Shown here: in pieces, positions 44,987 through 54,188 of the stretch
How the letters are laid out: each line of letters begins with the position of its first letter
How positions within the stretch are numbered: the first letter of the stretch is position 1
NCBI GenBank assembly: GCA_024696005.1
Contig: JAILHF010000055.1
Span: 49,459-113,458, forward strand
Direction: 5' to 3'
Length of the DNA stretch: 64,000 nucleotides
Origin: Lachnospiraceae bacterium
GTDB taxonomy: Bacteria; Bacillota; Clostridia; Lachnospirales; Lachnospiraceae
Made by a program: the position numbers and the translations under genes
Notes under the pieces: model-generated
Database searches by the model: none
What the model saw: the letters and a program-made list of their open reading frames with translations, nothing else
What the model was told of the DNA's origin: nothing

Positions 44987-45010
44987 GAGTATAACATCAG
45001 AGGTTCTTTT
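44969..45010 (+). terminator. 14-bp inverted repeat: terminator and likely operator
   Basis: CCTCTGATGTTATA (44969-44982) pairs perfectly with TATAACATCAGAGG (44990-45003) and is followed by TTCTTTTT. In RNA from the upstream gene it is a terminator. In DNA it is a palindrome overlapping the gntR promoter. Confidence 0.8.
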
Positions 45011-45030
45011 TATGATGAACGGAGGGTGCT

Positions 45031-45414
45031 ATGGCAGACAGTTCTTTCAAGATCGAGATCAATTTTGACAGTGAAGAAGCGTACTATATGCAGATCCGCA
45101 ACCAGGTCATCGCACAGATCGCCTACGGAAAGCTGGAGAAGGGTGAGCAGCTTCCTTCCGTGCGTCAGCTGGCGGAGGAGATCGGGATCAACATGCACAC
45201 GGTAAACAAGGCATATTCCCTGCTCCGCAGAGAAGGCTATGTCAAGATCGACCGTCGCAGCGGCGCAAAGGTTGATGTGGAATATCGGCAGGACAGTGAT
45301 ATAAAGGAAATCAGCGAGGAGCTTTATTTGCTGGTGGCAAAGGCACGCTGCAAGGGGATCAGCAAAGAGACCCTGCTCAGGCTGGTTGACGAACACTTTG
45401 CCCAAGGGAACTGA
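45031..45414 (+). CDS. GntR-family regulator, YtrA type
   Basis: This 127-residue protein has the winged-helix domain of GntR regulators (about 12-78). The recognition segment LPSVRQLAEEIGINMHTVNKAYSLL is typical. The short helical C-terminus is like that of the YtrA subfamily, which lacks a large ligand domain. A GGAGGG site precedes the ATG. It directly precedes clpC with a two-base gap and probably controls its own operon through the palindrome at 44969-45003. YtrA-type proteins usually control ABC transporter genes, so a ClpC partner is unusual. Confidence 0.9.
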   Translation: MADSSFKIEINFDSEEAYYMQIRNQVIAQIAYGKLEKGEQLPSVRQLAEEIGINMHTVNKAYSLLRREGYVKIDRRSGAKVDVEYRQDSDIKEISEELYLLVAKARCKGISKETLLRLVDEHFAQGN

Positions 45415-45416
45415 AC

Positions 45417-47918
45417 ATGCTCGCAGAGTTTACATCCAAGGCGGAAACAGCGCTCAGTCTTGCGCAGAGAGCATCCAGGGAGATGCATTCCGGCTATACG
45501 GGAACAGAACATATCCTTCTCGGTCTGATACGGGAAGGAACGGGAGTCGCTGCGGCGATCCTTCGGGAAAATCACGTTTATGAAAGCCGTCTGACCGAGC
45601 TGATGCGGGATACCCTGCAGCCGCACGGCAGCAGCACACTTTTGAAAGAGCAGAAGGATTATTCCGTCAAGGCATCGGAAGTTCTCAGGCGTTCGCACAA
45701 GATCGCGAAAGAGACGGGGGCATCGCAGACCGGAACGGAGCACCTGCTGCTCGCTATTTTTGCGTTGCAGGATTGTGTGGCCCTGCGTCTTCTTTCGGCA
45801 GTGGGATTGGATGCAGGCCGCTTTTACAAGTCCGTGATCCGCTATATGGGGGACCGGGCTTCGGAATACGTTAAGAAAATGGCCCGCAAGCGCGGGAAGA
45901 ACAAGGACCAGCGGGAAGACAGCGAAATGCTGGACCAGTTCGGGAAAGACCTGACGGCAATGGCCAGGGAAGGCAGGCTGGATCCGGTGATCGGGCGCGA
46001 GAACGAGATCAAGCGCGTGATCCAGATCCTCAGCCGCAGAACCAAGAACAATCCCTGTCTGGTCGGGGAGCCCGGTGTCGGCAAGACGGCGATCGTGGAA
46101 GGGATCGCGGCCCGCATTGCTGCCGGAGAAGTCCCGGATACCGTAAAGAACAAGCGACTGATCACCATGGATCTTTCGGGCATGGTGGCGGGCAGCCGTT
46201 ACAGAGGTGAGTTTGAGGAAAGATTAAAGCGTCTGATGAATGAGGTGATCGAGAACGGTGACGTGATCCTTTTTCTGGACGAGATCCATACGGTGATCGG
46301 CGCGGGCGGCGCCGAAGGTTCCATTGACGCATCCAATATCTTAAAACCCGCCCTTGCACGCGGGGAGATCCATATGATCGGGGCCACGACGATGGCCGAA
46401 TACCGCAAGTATTTTTCCAAAGACGCGGCGCTGGAGCGGCGTTTTCAGCCCGTGACGGTGGAGGAGCCGACGATCGAGGAAGCGATCGGGATCCTCAAGG
46501 GCATCGTGCATAAATACGAAGAACACCATGGCATTGCGATACGCCCGGAAGCACTGGAGGCGGCTGTGCGCCTGTCCGAGCGTTATATCAATGACCGTTT
46601 TCTGCCGGACAAGGCGATCGACCTGATCGACGAAGCCGCATCCGCCAAGAAGCTGGGCGGCAGGATGAAACCGCAGAAGATCCGCGAGCTGGAGGAAGAG
46701 ATCGCCAGGAAGGACGACCAGATCGAGCGTTCCATCCGGATCGAGGCCTTTTTGCAGGCCGGGGAACTGCGCGCGGAACAGGATAAACTGAAGAAAAAGC
46801 TGAAGAAGCTGGAAGAAGCCGAAGAGAAGAAGAGCACGGGACGGGATGACTGTGTTGATGAAAATGCCATTGCGGAGGCGGTAAGCACCTGGACGAGGAT
46901 CCCGCTGAAGAAGCTTGCGGAAAAGGAGAGCGAACGCCTGCTTAAGCTGGAAGAGCAGCTGCACAAGCGCGTGGTGGGACAGGAGGAAGCGGTGAGCGCC
47001 GTTTCCCGTGCGATCCGCCGCGGCAGGGTGGGGCTGCAGGATCCGAAGCGGCCCATCGGTTCCTTCCTTTTCCTGGGGCCTACGGGCGTCGGCAAGACCG
47101 AGCTGTCCAAAGCGCTGGCAGAGCTGGTCTTCGGCAGCGAGAATGCATTGATCCGCGTAGACATGTCGGAATACATGGAACAGCATTCCGTTTCCAAGAT
47201 GATCGGTTCCCCGCCCGGATACGTGGGCTATGAAGAAGGGGGCCAGCTGTCCGAGAAGGTGCGGCGCAACCCCTATTCGGTGGTGCTCTTTGACGAGATC
47301 GAGAAAGCGCATCCGGATGTGTTCAACATCCTTTTGCAGGTCCTCGATGACGGGCACATCACCGATGCCCAGGGGCGGAAGGTATCCTTCAAGAACACGA
47401 TCCTGATCATGACCTCCAACGCGGGGGCGCAGCGCATCATTTCGCCCAAGAACCTTGGCTTTACGGCGCATTCCGATGCGCAGCGTGATTACGAACACAT
47501 GCGTGACGGCGTGATGGACGAGGTGCGCAGGATCTTCAAGCCCGAATTCATCAACCGCATCGATGAGATACAGGTGTTCCATCCGCTGAACAAGAACGAC
47601 TTGAAGCGCATACTGACGCTTTTGACGAAGGACCTGATCTTCCGCTGCAGGGAGCAGCTGGAGATCCGGCTGGAGATCAGCAGGACCGTAAGGGATTATC
47701 TGGTGGAGGAATACACGGATGTGAAGATGGGGGCAAGGCCCCTCAAGCGGGCGGTACAGACGCGGCTGGAGGACCCGCTGGCAGAGGAACTGCTTGCCGG
47801 AAAGATCCGTCCCGGAGACAGTGTATCCGCTGTCCGGAAGGACGGCAAGATCGTGTTCGTACGGAAAACAGAGAAAAAAGACGGCAAAAACAGCGATAAC
47901 ACAACAAACGGAGGGTAA
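45417..47918 (+). CDS. clpC: ClpC-type AAA+ unfoldase
   Basis: This 833-residue class I Clp ATPase has two Clp N repeats in the first 140 residues. The first AAA module has Walker A GEPGVGKT at 217-224, and a charged coiled-coil middle domain lies near 420-480. The second AAA module has Walker A GPTGVGKT near 554-561. The LGF tripeptide near 678-680 is the expected ClpP-docking loop, so it should feed substrates to ClpP. The usual clostridial partners ctsR, mcsA and mcsB are absent here; a YtrA-type gntR gene is upstream instead. ClpC is favoured over ClpE or ClpB by the middle-domain size and the LGF loop. Confidence 0.92.
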   Translation: MLAEFTSKAETALSLAQRASREMHSGYTGTEHILLGLIREGTGVAAAILRENHVYESRLTELMRDTLQPHGSSTLLKEQKDYSVKASEVLRRSHKIAKETGASQTGTEHLLLAIFALQDCVALRLLSAVGLDAGRFYKSVIRYMGDRASEYVKKMARKRGKNKDQREDSEMLDQFGKDLTAMAREGRLDPVIGRENEIKRVIQILSRRTKNNPCLVGEPGVGKTAIVEGIAARIAAGEVPDTVKNKRLITMDLSGMVAGSRYRGEFEERLKRLMNEVIENGDVILFLDEIHTVIGAGGAEGSIDASNILKPALARGEIHMIGATTMAEYRKYFSKDAALERRFQPVTVEEPTIEEAIGILKGIVHKYEEHHGIAIRPEALEAAVRLSERYINDRFLPDKAIDLIDEAASAKKLGGRMKPQKIRELEEEIARKDDQIERSIRIEAFLQAGELRAEQDKLKKKLKKLEEAEEKKSTGRDDCVDENAIAEAVSTWTRIPLKKLAEKESERLLKLEEQLHKRVVGQEEAVSAVSRAIRRGRVGLQDPKRPIGSFLFLGPTGVGKTELSKALAELVFGSENALIRVDMSEYMEQHSVSKMIGSPPGYVGYEEGGQLSEKVRRNPYSVVLFDEIEKAHPDVFNILLQVLDDGHITDAQGRKVSFKNTILIMTSNAGAQRIISPKNLGFTAHSDAQRDYEHMRDGVMDEVRRIFKPEFINRIDEIQVFHPLNKNDLKRILTLLTKDLIFRCREQLEIRLEISRTVRDYLVEEYTDVKMGARPLKRAVQTRLEDPLAEELLAGKIRPGDSVSAVRKDGKIVFVRKTEKKDGKNSDNTTNGG

Positions 47919-47922
47919 AGAG

Positions 47923-48336
47923 ATGTCTGTAGTAAAAGAACTTTTGCGTGCCGAATCCGACGGGAGCATCAGCTTCGGCGACCACAGTCTGGACAGCAAG
48001 GCAAAGCTGGAGGATTTCAGACACGGCGATGATCTGCTCAAAGTTAAGACCTTTAAGGAGATCACCCGTCTGGAAAAGAACGAGATCTTTTTGTACGAGT
48101 CCGTTCCCGGCACTTCCGTTACGGGCTTTAAAGAGACGGAAGGCGGCATGAGCTTTTCGGTGGAAGGTCCCGAGGACGCGCAGATCACCGTGGGCCTGGA
48201 GCCGGATACCGAATACGAGGTGATCGTCGGCGATTCCGATGCGGGCCGCATGAAGACGAACCTCGGCGGCAAGCTGGCCATGAGCGTGGAGCTTGCGGGG
48301 ATCGGTGAAGTGAAGGTGGAGATCCGGAAGATCTGA
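47923..48336 (+). CDS. conserved 137-residue protein of unknown function
   Basis: The ATG at 47923 follows GGAGGGTAAAG, so the track's longer frame is not used. The product is soluble and predominantly beta, starting MSVVKELLRAESDGSISFG. It is rich in acidic residues and lacks signal or membrane segments. Similar Lachnospiraceae proteins have, to my memory, been labelled endosialidase without visible catalytic support, so I do not adopt that name. It lies four bases after clpC and overlaps radA by one base (TGATG), forming a tight clpC-unknown-radA unit. Confidence 0.7.
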   Translation: MSVVKELLRAESDGSISFGDHSLDSKAKLEDFRHGDDLLKVKTFKEITRLEKNEIFLYESVPGTSVTGFKETEGGMSFSVEGPEDAQITVGLEPDTEYEVIVGDSDAGRMKTNLGGKLAMSVELAGIGEVKVEIRKI

Positions 48337-49703
48337 TGGCAGCAAAGAAAAAGATCGTTTTTTTCTGCAGCGAGTGCGGGAACGAATCCGCGAAATGGAT
48401 GGGACAGTGTCCGGCCTGCCACGCCTGGAACACCATGGTGGAGCAGGAAGTGGGAACGGGTGCCGCGGCAAAGAAAGCAAGGCCCATGGCCGAAGTGCCG
48501 AAGCCCGTGGTCCTGTCCGAGATCAGCCTGGGAGAAGAGGACCGGGTGCGTACCGGCATCGGGGAACTGGACCGGGTACTGGGAGGCGGCGTTGTGCCGG
48601 GCTCCATGGTCCTGGTGGGCGGTGATCCGGGGATCGGCAAGTCCACGCTGCTCTTGCAGGCCTGCCGCGAGCTGGCGGCCCGTGGACAGAAGCTTTTATA
48701 CATCTCCGGCGAGGAATCGTTAAAGCAGATCCGCATGCGGGCCGACCGCCTCGGTGTTTTTTCGGATGGGCTGCGCCTTTTGTGCGAGACGGATCTGGGT
48801 GAGATCTCGGGGATCCTCAAGCAGGAGCATCCGGATATCGTGGTCATCGATTCCATCCAGACCATGTATAACGAAGAGGTGAGCGGGACACCCGGAAGTG
48901 TTTCCCAGGTGCGGGAATCCACGGCGGTTTTGCTCCAGCTTTCCAAGAGCCTGGGGATATCCATTTTTATCGTCGGGCATGTGACCAAGGAAGGGACTGT
49001 GGCCGGCCCGCGCATCCTGGAGCACATGGTGGATACGGTCCTCTATTTCGAGGGCGACCGGCATGCATCCTACCGCATCCTGCGCGGGGTCAAGAACCGT
49101 TTCGGTTCCACGAACGAGATCGGCGTCTTCGAGATGCGCCAGAACGGCCTGGAGGAAGTGGAGAACCCTTCCGAATACCTGCTCAGCGGACGTCCGGAGA
49201 ATGCCAGCGGTACCGTGACGGCCTGTTCGATCGAGGGGACGAGACCGATATTGCTCGAGGTTCAGGCGCTGGTCTGCCAGACCAGCTTCGGGATACCGAG
49301 GCGGCAGAGTGCCGGAGCGGATCTGAACCGCATCAATCTGCTGATGGCGGTGCTGGAAAAGAGGCTCGGCATCCATCTGGGACAGTGCGATGCCTATGTG
49401 AACATCGCGGGAGGCATGCGCATCGCGGAACCGGCACTGGATCTTGCGATCGCCATGGCCGTGGTGAGCAGCTTTCTGAACGTGCCGGTGGGAGACAAAC
49501 TCCTCGCTTTCGGGGAAGTGGGGCTTTCCGGCGAAGTAAGAGGCGTCAGCCAGGCGGAAGTGCGCGTGGCCGAAGCAGCCAAGCTGGGATATGAGATCTG
49601 CGTATTGCCCACGGCCAATGCGGAGCGGATCGGAAAAACGAAGGATATCAGACTGATCGGTGTCAGCTCGGTGAGGGACGCGATCGCTCTGATCAAAAAA
49701 TAG
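48336..49703 (+). CDS. radA: DNA repair protein RadA (Sms)
   Basis: RadA promotes branch migration in recombinational repair. The 455-residue protein has the N-terminal four-cysteine zinc finger (CSEC at 11-14, CPAC at 25-28). Walker [10 protein letters not shown] follows near 96-104, and the family-specific KNRFG motif is at 253-257. A C-terminal Lon-like domain fills the remainder. The order clpC ... radA is a known Firmicutes association (clpC-radA-disA in Bacillus), but disA is not next here. A SEC-C protein gene follows. Confidence 0.97.
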   Translation: MAAKKKIVFFCSECGNESAKWMGQCPACHAWNTMVEQEVGTGAAAKKARPMAEVPKPVVLSEISLGEEDRVRTGIGELDRVLGGGVVPGSMVLVGGDPGIGKSTLLLQACRELAARGQKLLYISGEESLKQIRMRADRLGVFSDGLRLLCETDLGEISGILKQEHPDIVVIDSIQTMYNEEVSGTPGSVSQVRESTAVLLQLSKSLGISIFIVGHVTKEGTVAGPRILEHMVDTVLYFEGDRHASYRILRGVKNRFGSTNEIGVFEMRQNGLEEVENPSEYLLSGRPENASGTVTACSIEGTRPILLEVQALVCQTSFGIPRRQSAGADLNRINLLMAVLEKRLGIHLGQCDAYVNIAGGMRIAEPALDLAIAMAVVSSFLNVPVGDKLLAFGEVGLSGEVRGVSQAEVRVAEAAKLGYEICVLPTANAERIGKTKDIRLIGVSSVRDAIALIKK

Positions 49704-49726
49704 AGAAAAAAGGAGAGAAAAAAAAG

Positions 49727-50239
49727 ATGACACTGTTAGATCAATGGCGGGCAATGGCCTATGACACAAAGAATAATGACAAGGCGACGATCCAGAAGCT
49801 TTGGAACGATTATTTCAAAGAAGAGACCCGCATCTATAAGGAGCTTCTGGCCGATCCCGATGCGGAAGTAAAGGGCACAGTCAAGGATCTCGCAGAGAAA
49901 TACGGCCTTTCCGTAATGTACATGGTCGCGTTCCTGGACGGGATCAACGAGAGCCTGAAGGTTCCCAATCCCATCGAGGAAATGGACGAAGATACGGAAG
50001 TAAGCCTTGGCTTTGACAAGGAACTGCTGTACAAGAACATGGTAGATGCCCGTGCCGACTGGCTTTACGGCCTTCCCGAGTGGGAAGCGATCTTCCCGCA
50101 GGAGAAGCGCGACGAGCTTTACAAAGAGGCAAAGAAAGCCGGTACCGTTGTGCATGAAATGCCCAAGGTATATCCCAACGATCCCTGCCCCTGCGGGAGC
50201 GGCAAGAAATTCAAGAAGTGCTGCGGCAAGGCAGGCTGA
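49727..50239 (+). CDS. SEC-C motif protein
   Basis: This 170-residue protein ends in the SecA C-terminal-like zinc motif [16 protein letters not shown] (about 151-166), which binds one zinc ion and often ribosomal or protein partners. The N-terminal part is helical and acidic, without motifs I recognise. It is soluble. A Lachnospiraceae-type stand-alone SEC-C protein is the best description. It lies 23 bases after radA behind an AAAAGGAGAG site and before the G3E GTPase genes, where zinc handling may be a common theme. Confidence 0.8.
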   Translation: MTLLDQWRAMAYDTKNNDKATIQKLWNDYFKEETRIYKELLADPDAEVKGTVKDLAEKYGLSVMYMVAFLDGINESLKVPNPIEEMDEDTEVSLGFDKELLYKNMVDARADWLYGLPEWEAIFPQEKRDELYKEAKKAGTVVHEMPKVYPNDPCPCGSGKKFKKCCGKAG

Positions 50240-50286
50240 GCGGCGCGTCCGGCATAGATTAGACTGAAAGAAAGAAGGAAGAGACG

Positions 50287-51423
50287 ATGACTAAGATAGA
50301 TGTGATAAGCGGTTTCCTGGGAGCAGGAAAGACGACCCTGATCCAGAAGCTTTTGAAAGAAGCCTGGAAGGGCGAGCAGGTGGTCCTGATCGAGAACGAG
50401 TTCGGTGAGATCGGCATTGACGGCGGTTTTCTTCAGGAAGCGGGCATCGAGATCACGGAAATGAATTCCGGCTGCATCTGCTGCTCCCTGGTGGGAGATT
50501 TCGGAACGGCACTCAAGGATGTGATGAAACGCTTCACGCCGGACCGCATTGTGATCGAGCCCTCCGGCGTCGGCAAACTCTCGGATGTGGTGCGTGCCAT
50601 ACAGTCGGCGGAACTGGGAGACGATGTGGTGCTGAATTCCGCCATCGTTGTGGTGGATGCAACCAAGTGCAAGCTTTATATCAAGAATTTCGGCGAGTTC
50701 TTCATCAATCAGGTCGAGCACGCCGGAACCATCATCCTGAGCCGTACCGGCAATATCACGGATGAAAAGCTGAAGATCGCGCTTGATCTTCTGCGCGAGC
50801 ACAATGCCAAGGCCACGATCATCACGACGCCCTGGGAGCAGATCACGGGGCAGTCCATCAAAGAGACCATGGAGGGTGTGGATCTTCTGGATGAGCTTCT
50901 GAAGGAAGTGATGGAGCATCATCACGATGAGGACGAGGAATGCGACGATCCCGAGTGTGAATGCCACCATCATCACCATCATGATGAGGATGTGGAGTGC
51001 TGCCATCACCATCACGATCACGATGAAGACGGGGAGTGCTGCCATCATCATGATCATGACCACGACCATGAGCACGAGCACCATCACGACCATGATCACG
51101 ATCACGACCACGATCATGAGCATCATCACCATCACCACCATCATGCGGATGAAGTCTTTACCAGCTGGGGCATGGAGACGGCGGCAAAGTATACAAAGGA
51201 CGAGATCGAATCTTTTCTTGCGGAGCTTTCCGATGCCCTTACCTACGGAATGGTTCTCAGGGCAAAGGGCATGGTCCCGGCAGCGGAGGGCGGCTGGATC
51301 TATTTTGATTATGTTCCCGGCGAGAGCAATGTCCGCGACGGTGCGCCCCAGCCGACCGGCAAGTTCTGCGTGATCGGTTCGAAGCTCAATGAAGAGGAAC
51401 TGGAGGAGTTGTTTAAGAAATGA
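50287..51423 (+). CDS. G3E GTPase (CobW-like) with long His/Asp-rich segment
   Basis: This 378-residue metallochaperone-type GTPase has the P-loop GFLGAGKTT at 9-17 and the metal-binding GCICC motif at 62-66, both diagnostic of the COG0523 group. A His/Asp/Glu/Cys-rich stretch occupies about 211-287, with several HHHH runs and CC pairs. It should bind many zinc, nickel or similar ions. A C-terminal CobW-C-like domain follows. The likely role is metal delivery or buffering under limitation; the metal cannot be assigned. No Zur box was found. It overlaps the next gene by four bases. Confidence 0.88.
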   Translation: MTKIDVISGFLGAGKTTLIQKLLKEAWKGEQVVLIENEFGEIGIDGGFLQEAGIEITEMNSGCICCSLVGDFGTALKDVMKRFTPDRIVIEPSGVGKLSDVVRAIQSAELGDDVVLNSAIVVVDATKCKLYIKNFGEFFINQVEHAGTIILSRTGNITDEKLKIALDLLREHNAKATIITTPWEQITGQSIKETMEGVDLLDELLKEVMEHHHDEDEECDDPECECHHHHHHDEDVECCHHHHDHDEDGECCHHHDHDHDHEHEHHHDHDHDHDHDHEHHHHHHHHADEVFTSWGMETAAKYTKDEIESFLAELSDALTYGMVLRAKGMVPAAEGGWIYFDYVPGESNVRDGAPQPTGKFCVIGSKLNEEELEELFKK

Positions 51424-52352
51424 AACCGGTATATCTGATCAATGGTTTTCTGGAGAGCGGAAAGAGCAGTTTCATCCGTTTCACGCTGCAGCAGCCCTAC
51501 TTTCAGGTAAAGGGGCTCACACTTCTTTTGCTGTGCGAGGAAGGGGAAGTGGAATACGATGAAAAGATCCTGCGCGCATCCAGGACGGAGGTCCGCGTGA
51601 TCGAAGATGAGGCGGATTTTACACCGGAAAATCTTCTCGCGATCGAAAAGGAGCTCAATCCCGAGCGCGTCATCATCGAATATAACGGGATGTGGAACAT
51701 CAAGGAGATGAAGCTTCCGTTCCACTGGAATGTGGAGCAGCAGATCACCTGCATCGATGCGTCCACCTTCCCGACTTATTACAGCAACATGAAATCCATG
51801 GTGGCCGAGATGGTGCGCCGCTCCGAACTGATCATCTTCAACCGCTGCGACAGCGTGATGGAAAACCTGGGAAGTTACCGGCGCAATATCAAGGCGGTCA
51901 ACGCACAGGCGGATGTGGTCTTTGAAAACGCGGAAGGTGAGATCAACGAGATCTTTGAGGAGGATCTGCCTTACGACCTGAAGGCGGACCGCATCGATCT
52001 GGATGACAATTCCTACGGGATCTGGTATCTGGACATGATGGACCATATCGAACGCTATGAGGGCAAGGTCATCAGCTTCATTGCCAGCGTGATGCGGCCG
52101 AATTCTTTCCCGAAGGGCTGCTTTGTCCCGGGACGCATGGCCATGACCTGCTGTGCCGAGGACATGACGTTTTTGGGATATGTCTGCCGGTACGAAGGCG
52201 CGGAAAAGCTGAAGGAACGCAGCTGGGTGAAAGTGGAGTGCACGGTGAAAAAAGAGTTCCAGGAAGCCTACAAGGGCGAAGGTCCCGTGCTTTATGCCCA
52301 AAAGGTCGAAGCTGCGCAGAAACCCGCGCAGGAGGTCATCGGTTTTAACTGA
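51420..52352 (+). CDS. second G3E-like protein with TIGR03943-like C-terminus
   Basis: This 310-residue paralog has a weaker P-loop, NGFLESGKSSF at 8-18, and lacks the GCxCC metal motif; the equivalent region has only LLLCEEGEVEY. The C-terminal 100 residues contain FVPGRMAMTCCAEDMTFLGYVC. These resemble the end of TIGR03943/YcgQ proteins that pair with CobW-type chaperones. The fusion suggests that two components normally encoded separately are joined. It is translationally coupled (ATGA) to the His-rich GTPase, so the two probably work together in metal handling. Confidence 0.7.
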   Translation: MKPVYLINGFLESGKSSFIRFTLQQPYFQVKGLTLLLLCEEGEVEYDEKILRASRTEVRVIEDEADFTPENLLAIEKELNPERVIIEYNGMWNIKEMKLPFHWNVEQQITCIDASTFPTYYSNMKSMVAEMVRRSELIIFNRCDSVMENLGSYRRNIKAVNAQADVVFENAEGEINEIFEEDLPYDLKADRIDLDDNSYGIWYLDMMDHIERYEGKVISFIASVMRPNSFPKGCFVPGRMAMTCCAEDMTFLGYVCRYEGAEKLKERSWVKVECTVKKEFQEAYKGEGPVLYAQKVEAAQKPAQEVIGFN

Positions 52353-52372
52353 GCTTGAAAGGAAGGAAAAGA

Positions 52373-52597
52373 ATGAACGAATTACTGGAAATCCTCAAGG
52401 GAGTACGTCCCGACATCGATTTTGAAAAGGAAACGGCGTTGATCGACAACGAGATCCTCGATTCGTTTGACGTGATCTCGATCGTGAGTGAAGTGAACGA
52501 GGCCTTTGGCGTGGAGATCAACATGGAGGATCTGCTCCCCGAGAATTTTAATTCCGCGGAGGCCATATACGCGCTTATCCTGAAGATGCAGGGCTGA
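52373..52597 (+). CDS. acyl/aminoacyl carrier protein
   Basis: This 74-residue carrier protein has the phosphopantetheine attachment serine in LDSFD at Ser-31. It also has the short four-helix profile of DltC-like carriers. The ATG at 52373 follows GGAAGGAAAAG. It starts the Dlt-like cluster and would hold the activated acyl or aminoacyl group as a thioester, loaded by the ligase at 55559 and unloaded by the MBOAT protein at 52611. The cargo (D-alanine or another acid) cannot be inferred. Confidence 0.88.
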   Translation: MNELLEILKGVRPDIDFEKETALIDNEILDSFDVISIVSEVNEAFGVEINMEDLLPENFNSAEAIYALILKMQG

Positions 52598-52610
52598 CAA
52601 GGGGGGTATA

Positions 52611-54188
52611 ATGGCATTTACCTCCCTGGGTTTTTTGTTTTTTGCACTGGCAACGGTCACTCTTTATTTTGTTTTTCCGAAGAAGTGGCAGTGGCTGGTG
52701 CTTTTTGCTGCAAATCTGTATTTTTATTCCACTTATGAGATCCGTTTCCTCGTTTTCCTGCTGGCAGCAGGACTGATCAGTTATGCGGCGGCCCTGATCC
52801 TGGAAAAGCAGAACCGCTCCTCCGAGCTTGCGTTAAAGAATGCCGGGGCGGAGGACAAGGACCGCGTGCGCAGGGAAAACCTGAAACGGAAAAAGAGGAT
52901 CGCCGCCATCGCGATCCCGCTGATCCTGTCTTCCTGGATCGTGATCAAGTACGGCAGATTCTTTATCTCGAACATCAACGCGCTGATCGGCATATCGGGC
53001 ACTCCGGGAAAGCTGCCGGAGCCGGAATGGATCCTTCCCCTGGGCATGTCCTTTTATACCTTTCATGCGATCGCTTATCTGATCGATGTGTACCGGAAGA
53101 AATATCCGGCCGAGAGGAATTTTTTGAAATACTTTACCTTTCTGTCGTTTTTTCCGCACATGATACAGGGCCCGTTCAGCCGTTTCGGGGAATTGGGGAA
53201 AAGCATTTTTGAGGAACACCGTTTTTCGACGGACCGTCTCCGGGAAGGCAGCGCGCGCATACTCTGGGGAATGTTCAAAAAGATCGTGATCGCGGACCCG
53301 CTTGCCGCCACGGTAAGCACCATCCTCGGGGATCATCAGGCCTATGGCGGGGTACAGATCCTTTTTGCGGTCTTTGTATACAGCGTCAGGCTGTATGCGG
53401 ATTTCTCGGGCTACATGGATATCGCCTGCGGGCTCAGCCATATCCTGGGGATCAGGCTGGCCGAGAATTTCCGTCGGCCCTTTTTCGCCAAGACCGTCGA
53501 TGAGTATTGGCGCAGATGGCACGTGACCCTCGGATTCTGGTTCAGGGATTATGTCTTTTATCCGGCTTCGATGGGGAAGGCGGGCATGAAGCTTTCCAAG
53601 TGGGCACGTTCGAAGTGGGGGCCCAGGATGGGAAAGCTGATCTCGGGGTATTTTGCCCTGATCTTTGTCTGGACGGCCACGGGGCTCTGGCACGGCGCGA
53701 ACTGGACCTATCTGGTCTGGGGTTATCTGAATCTGTTTGTCATCGTCAGCACGATGCAGCTTGGCGAAGTTTATGATAAGATAACGGGGAAGCTGCACAT
53801 ACGACGGGAGAGTCTTCCCTGGAAGCTTTTCTGCATGCTGCGTACGTTTTTGCTGATCAGTGTGTTCCGCTTCTTTTCCATTGCGCCGGGGCTTAAGGAG
53901 GCTTTCTCGACGCTGGGGCATACGGTACTGGATTTCCGGCCCGCGCTTCTGTTGAAGCCTTCCGGTTTTCTGATCGGGATGTACCGGGAAGAGATCCTCA
54001 TGGCGGGGGCAGGCATCCTGGCCATGCTGGTTGTGGACATCCTGCAGGAAAAGGAAAAATGGGATGCGCTGAAAGCGAAGGTCCCTTTTGGGCTCAGGGC
54101 GTTTATCTACGCCTGCATGCTGCTGATGATCACGTTGATGGTGAAAGGGGCGGACATGTCCCAGGGCTTCATGTATGCGAATTTTTAA
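52611..54188 (+). CDS. MBOAT family O-acyltransferase (DltB/AlgI-like)
   Basis: This 525-residue polytopic membrane protein of the MBOAT family has the EYWRRWHVTLGFWFRDYVFYP signature near 299-319. The invariant catalytic histidine is in TGLWHGANWTYLVWG near 363-377. It should move an acyl or aminoacyl group from a carrier or CoA across the membrane to an extracytoplasmic polymer. It starts 13 bases after the carrier gene and overlaps the SGNH gene by 14 bases. The length is closer to AlgI/PatA-type proteins than to DltB (about 400), which favours glycan O-acylation, but DltB-like activity is not excluded. Confidence 0.88.
   Translation: MAFTSLGFLFFALATVTLYFVFPKKWQWLVLFAANLYFYSTYEIRFLVFLLAAGLISYAAALILEKQNRSSELALKNAGAEDKDRVRRENLKRKKRIAAIAIPLILSSWIVIKYGRFFISNINALIGISGTPGKLPEPEWILPLGMSFYTFHAIAYLIDVYRKKYPAERNFLKYFTFLSFFPHMIQGPFSRFGELGKSIFEEHRFSTDRLREGSARILWGMFKKIVIADPLAATVSTILGDHQAYGGVQILFAVFVYSVRLYADFSGYMDIACGLSHILGIRLAENFRRPFFAKTVDEYWRRWHVTLGFWFRDYVFYPASMGKAGMKLSKWARSKWGPRMGKLISGYFALIFVWTATGLWHGANWTYLVWGYLNLFVIVSTMQLGEVYDKITGKLHIRRESLPWKLFCMLRTFLLISVFRFFSIAPGLKEAFSTLGHTVLDFRPALLLKPSGFLIGMYREEILMAGAGILAMLVVDILQEKEKWDALKAKVPFGLRAFIYACMLLMITLMVKGADMSQGFMYANF

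Noticed and set aside
46341-48422. 693-codon minus-strand ORF opposite clpC
   Set aside because: clpC is unambiguous with Walker motifs; the antisense product matches nothing.
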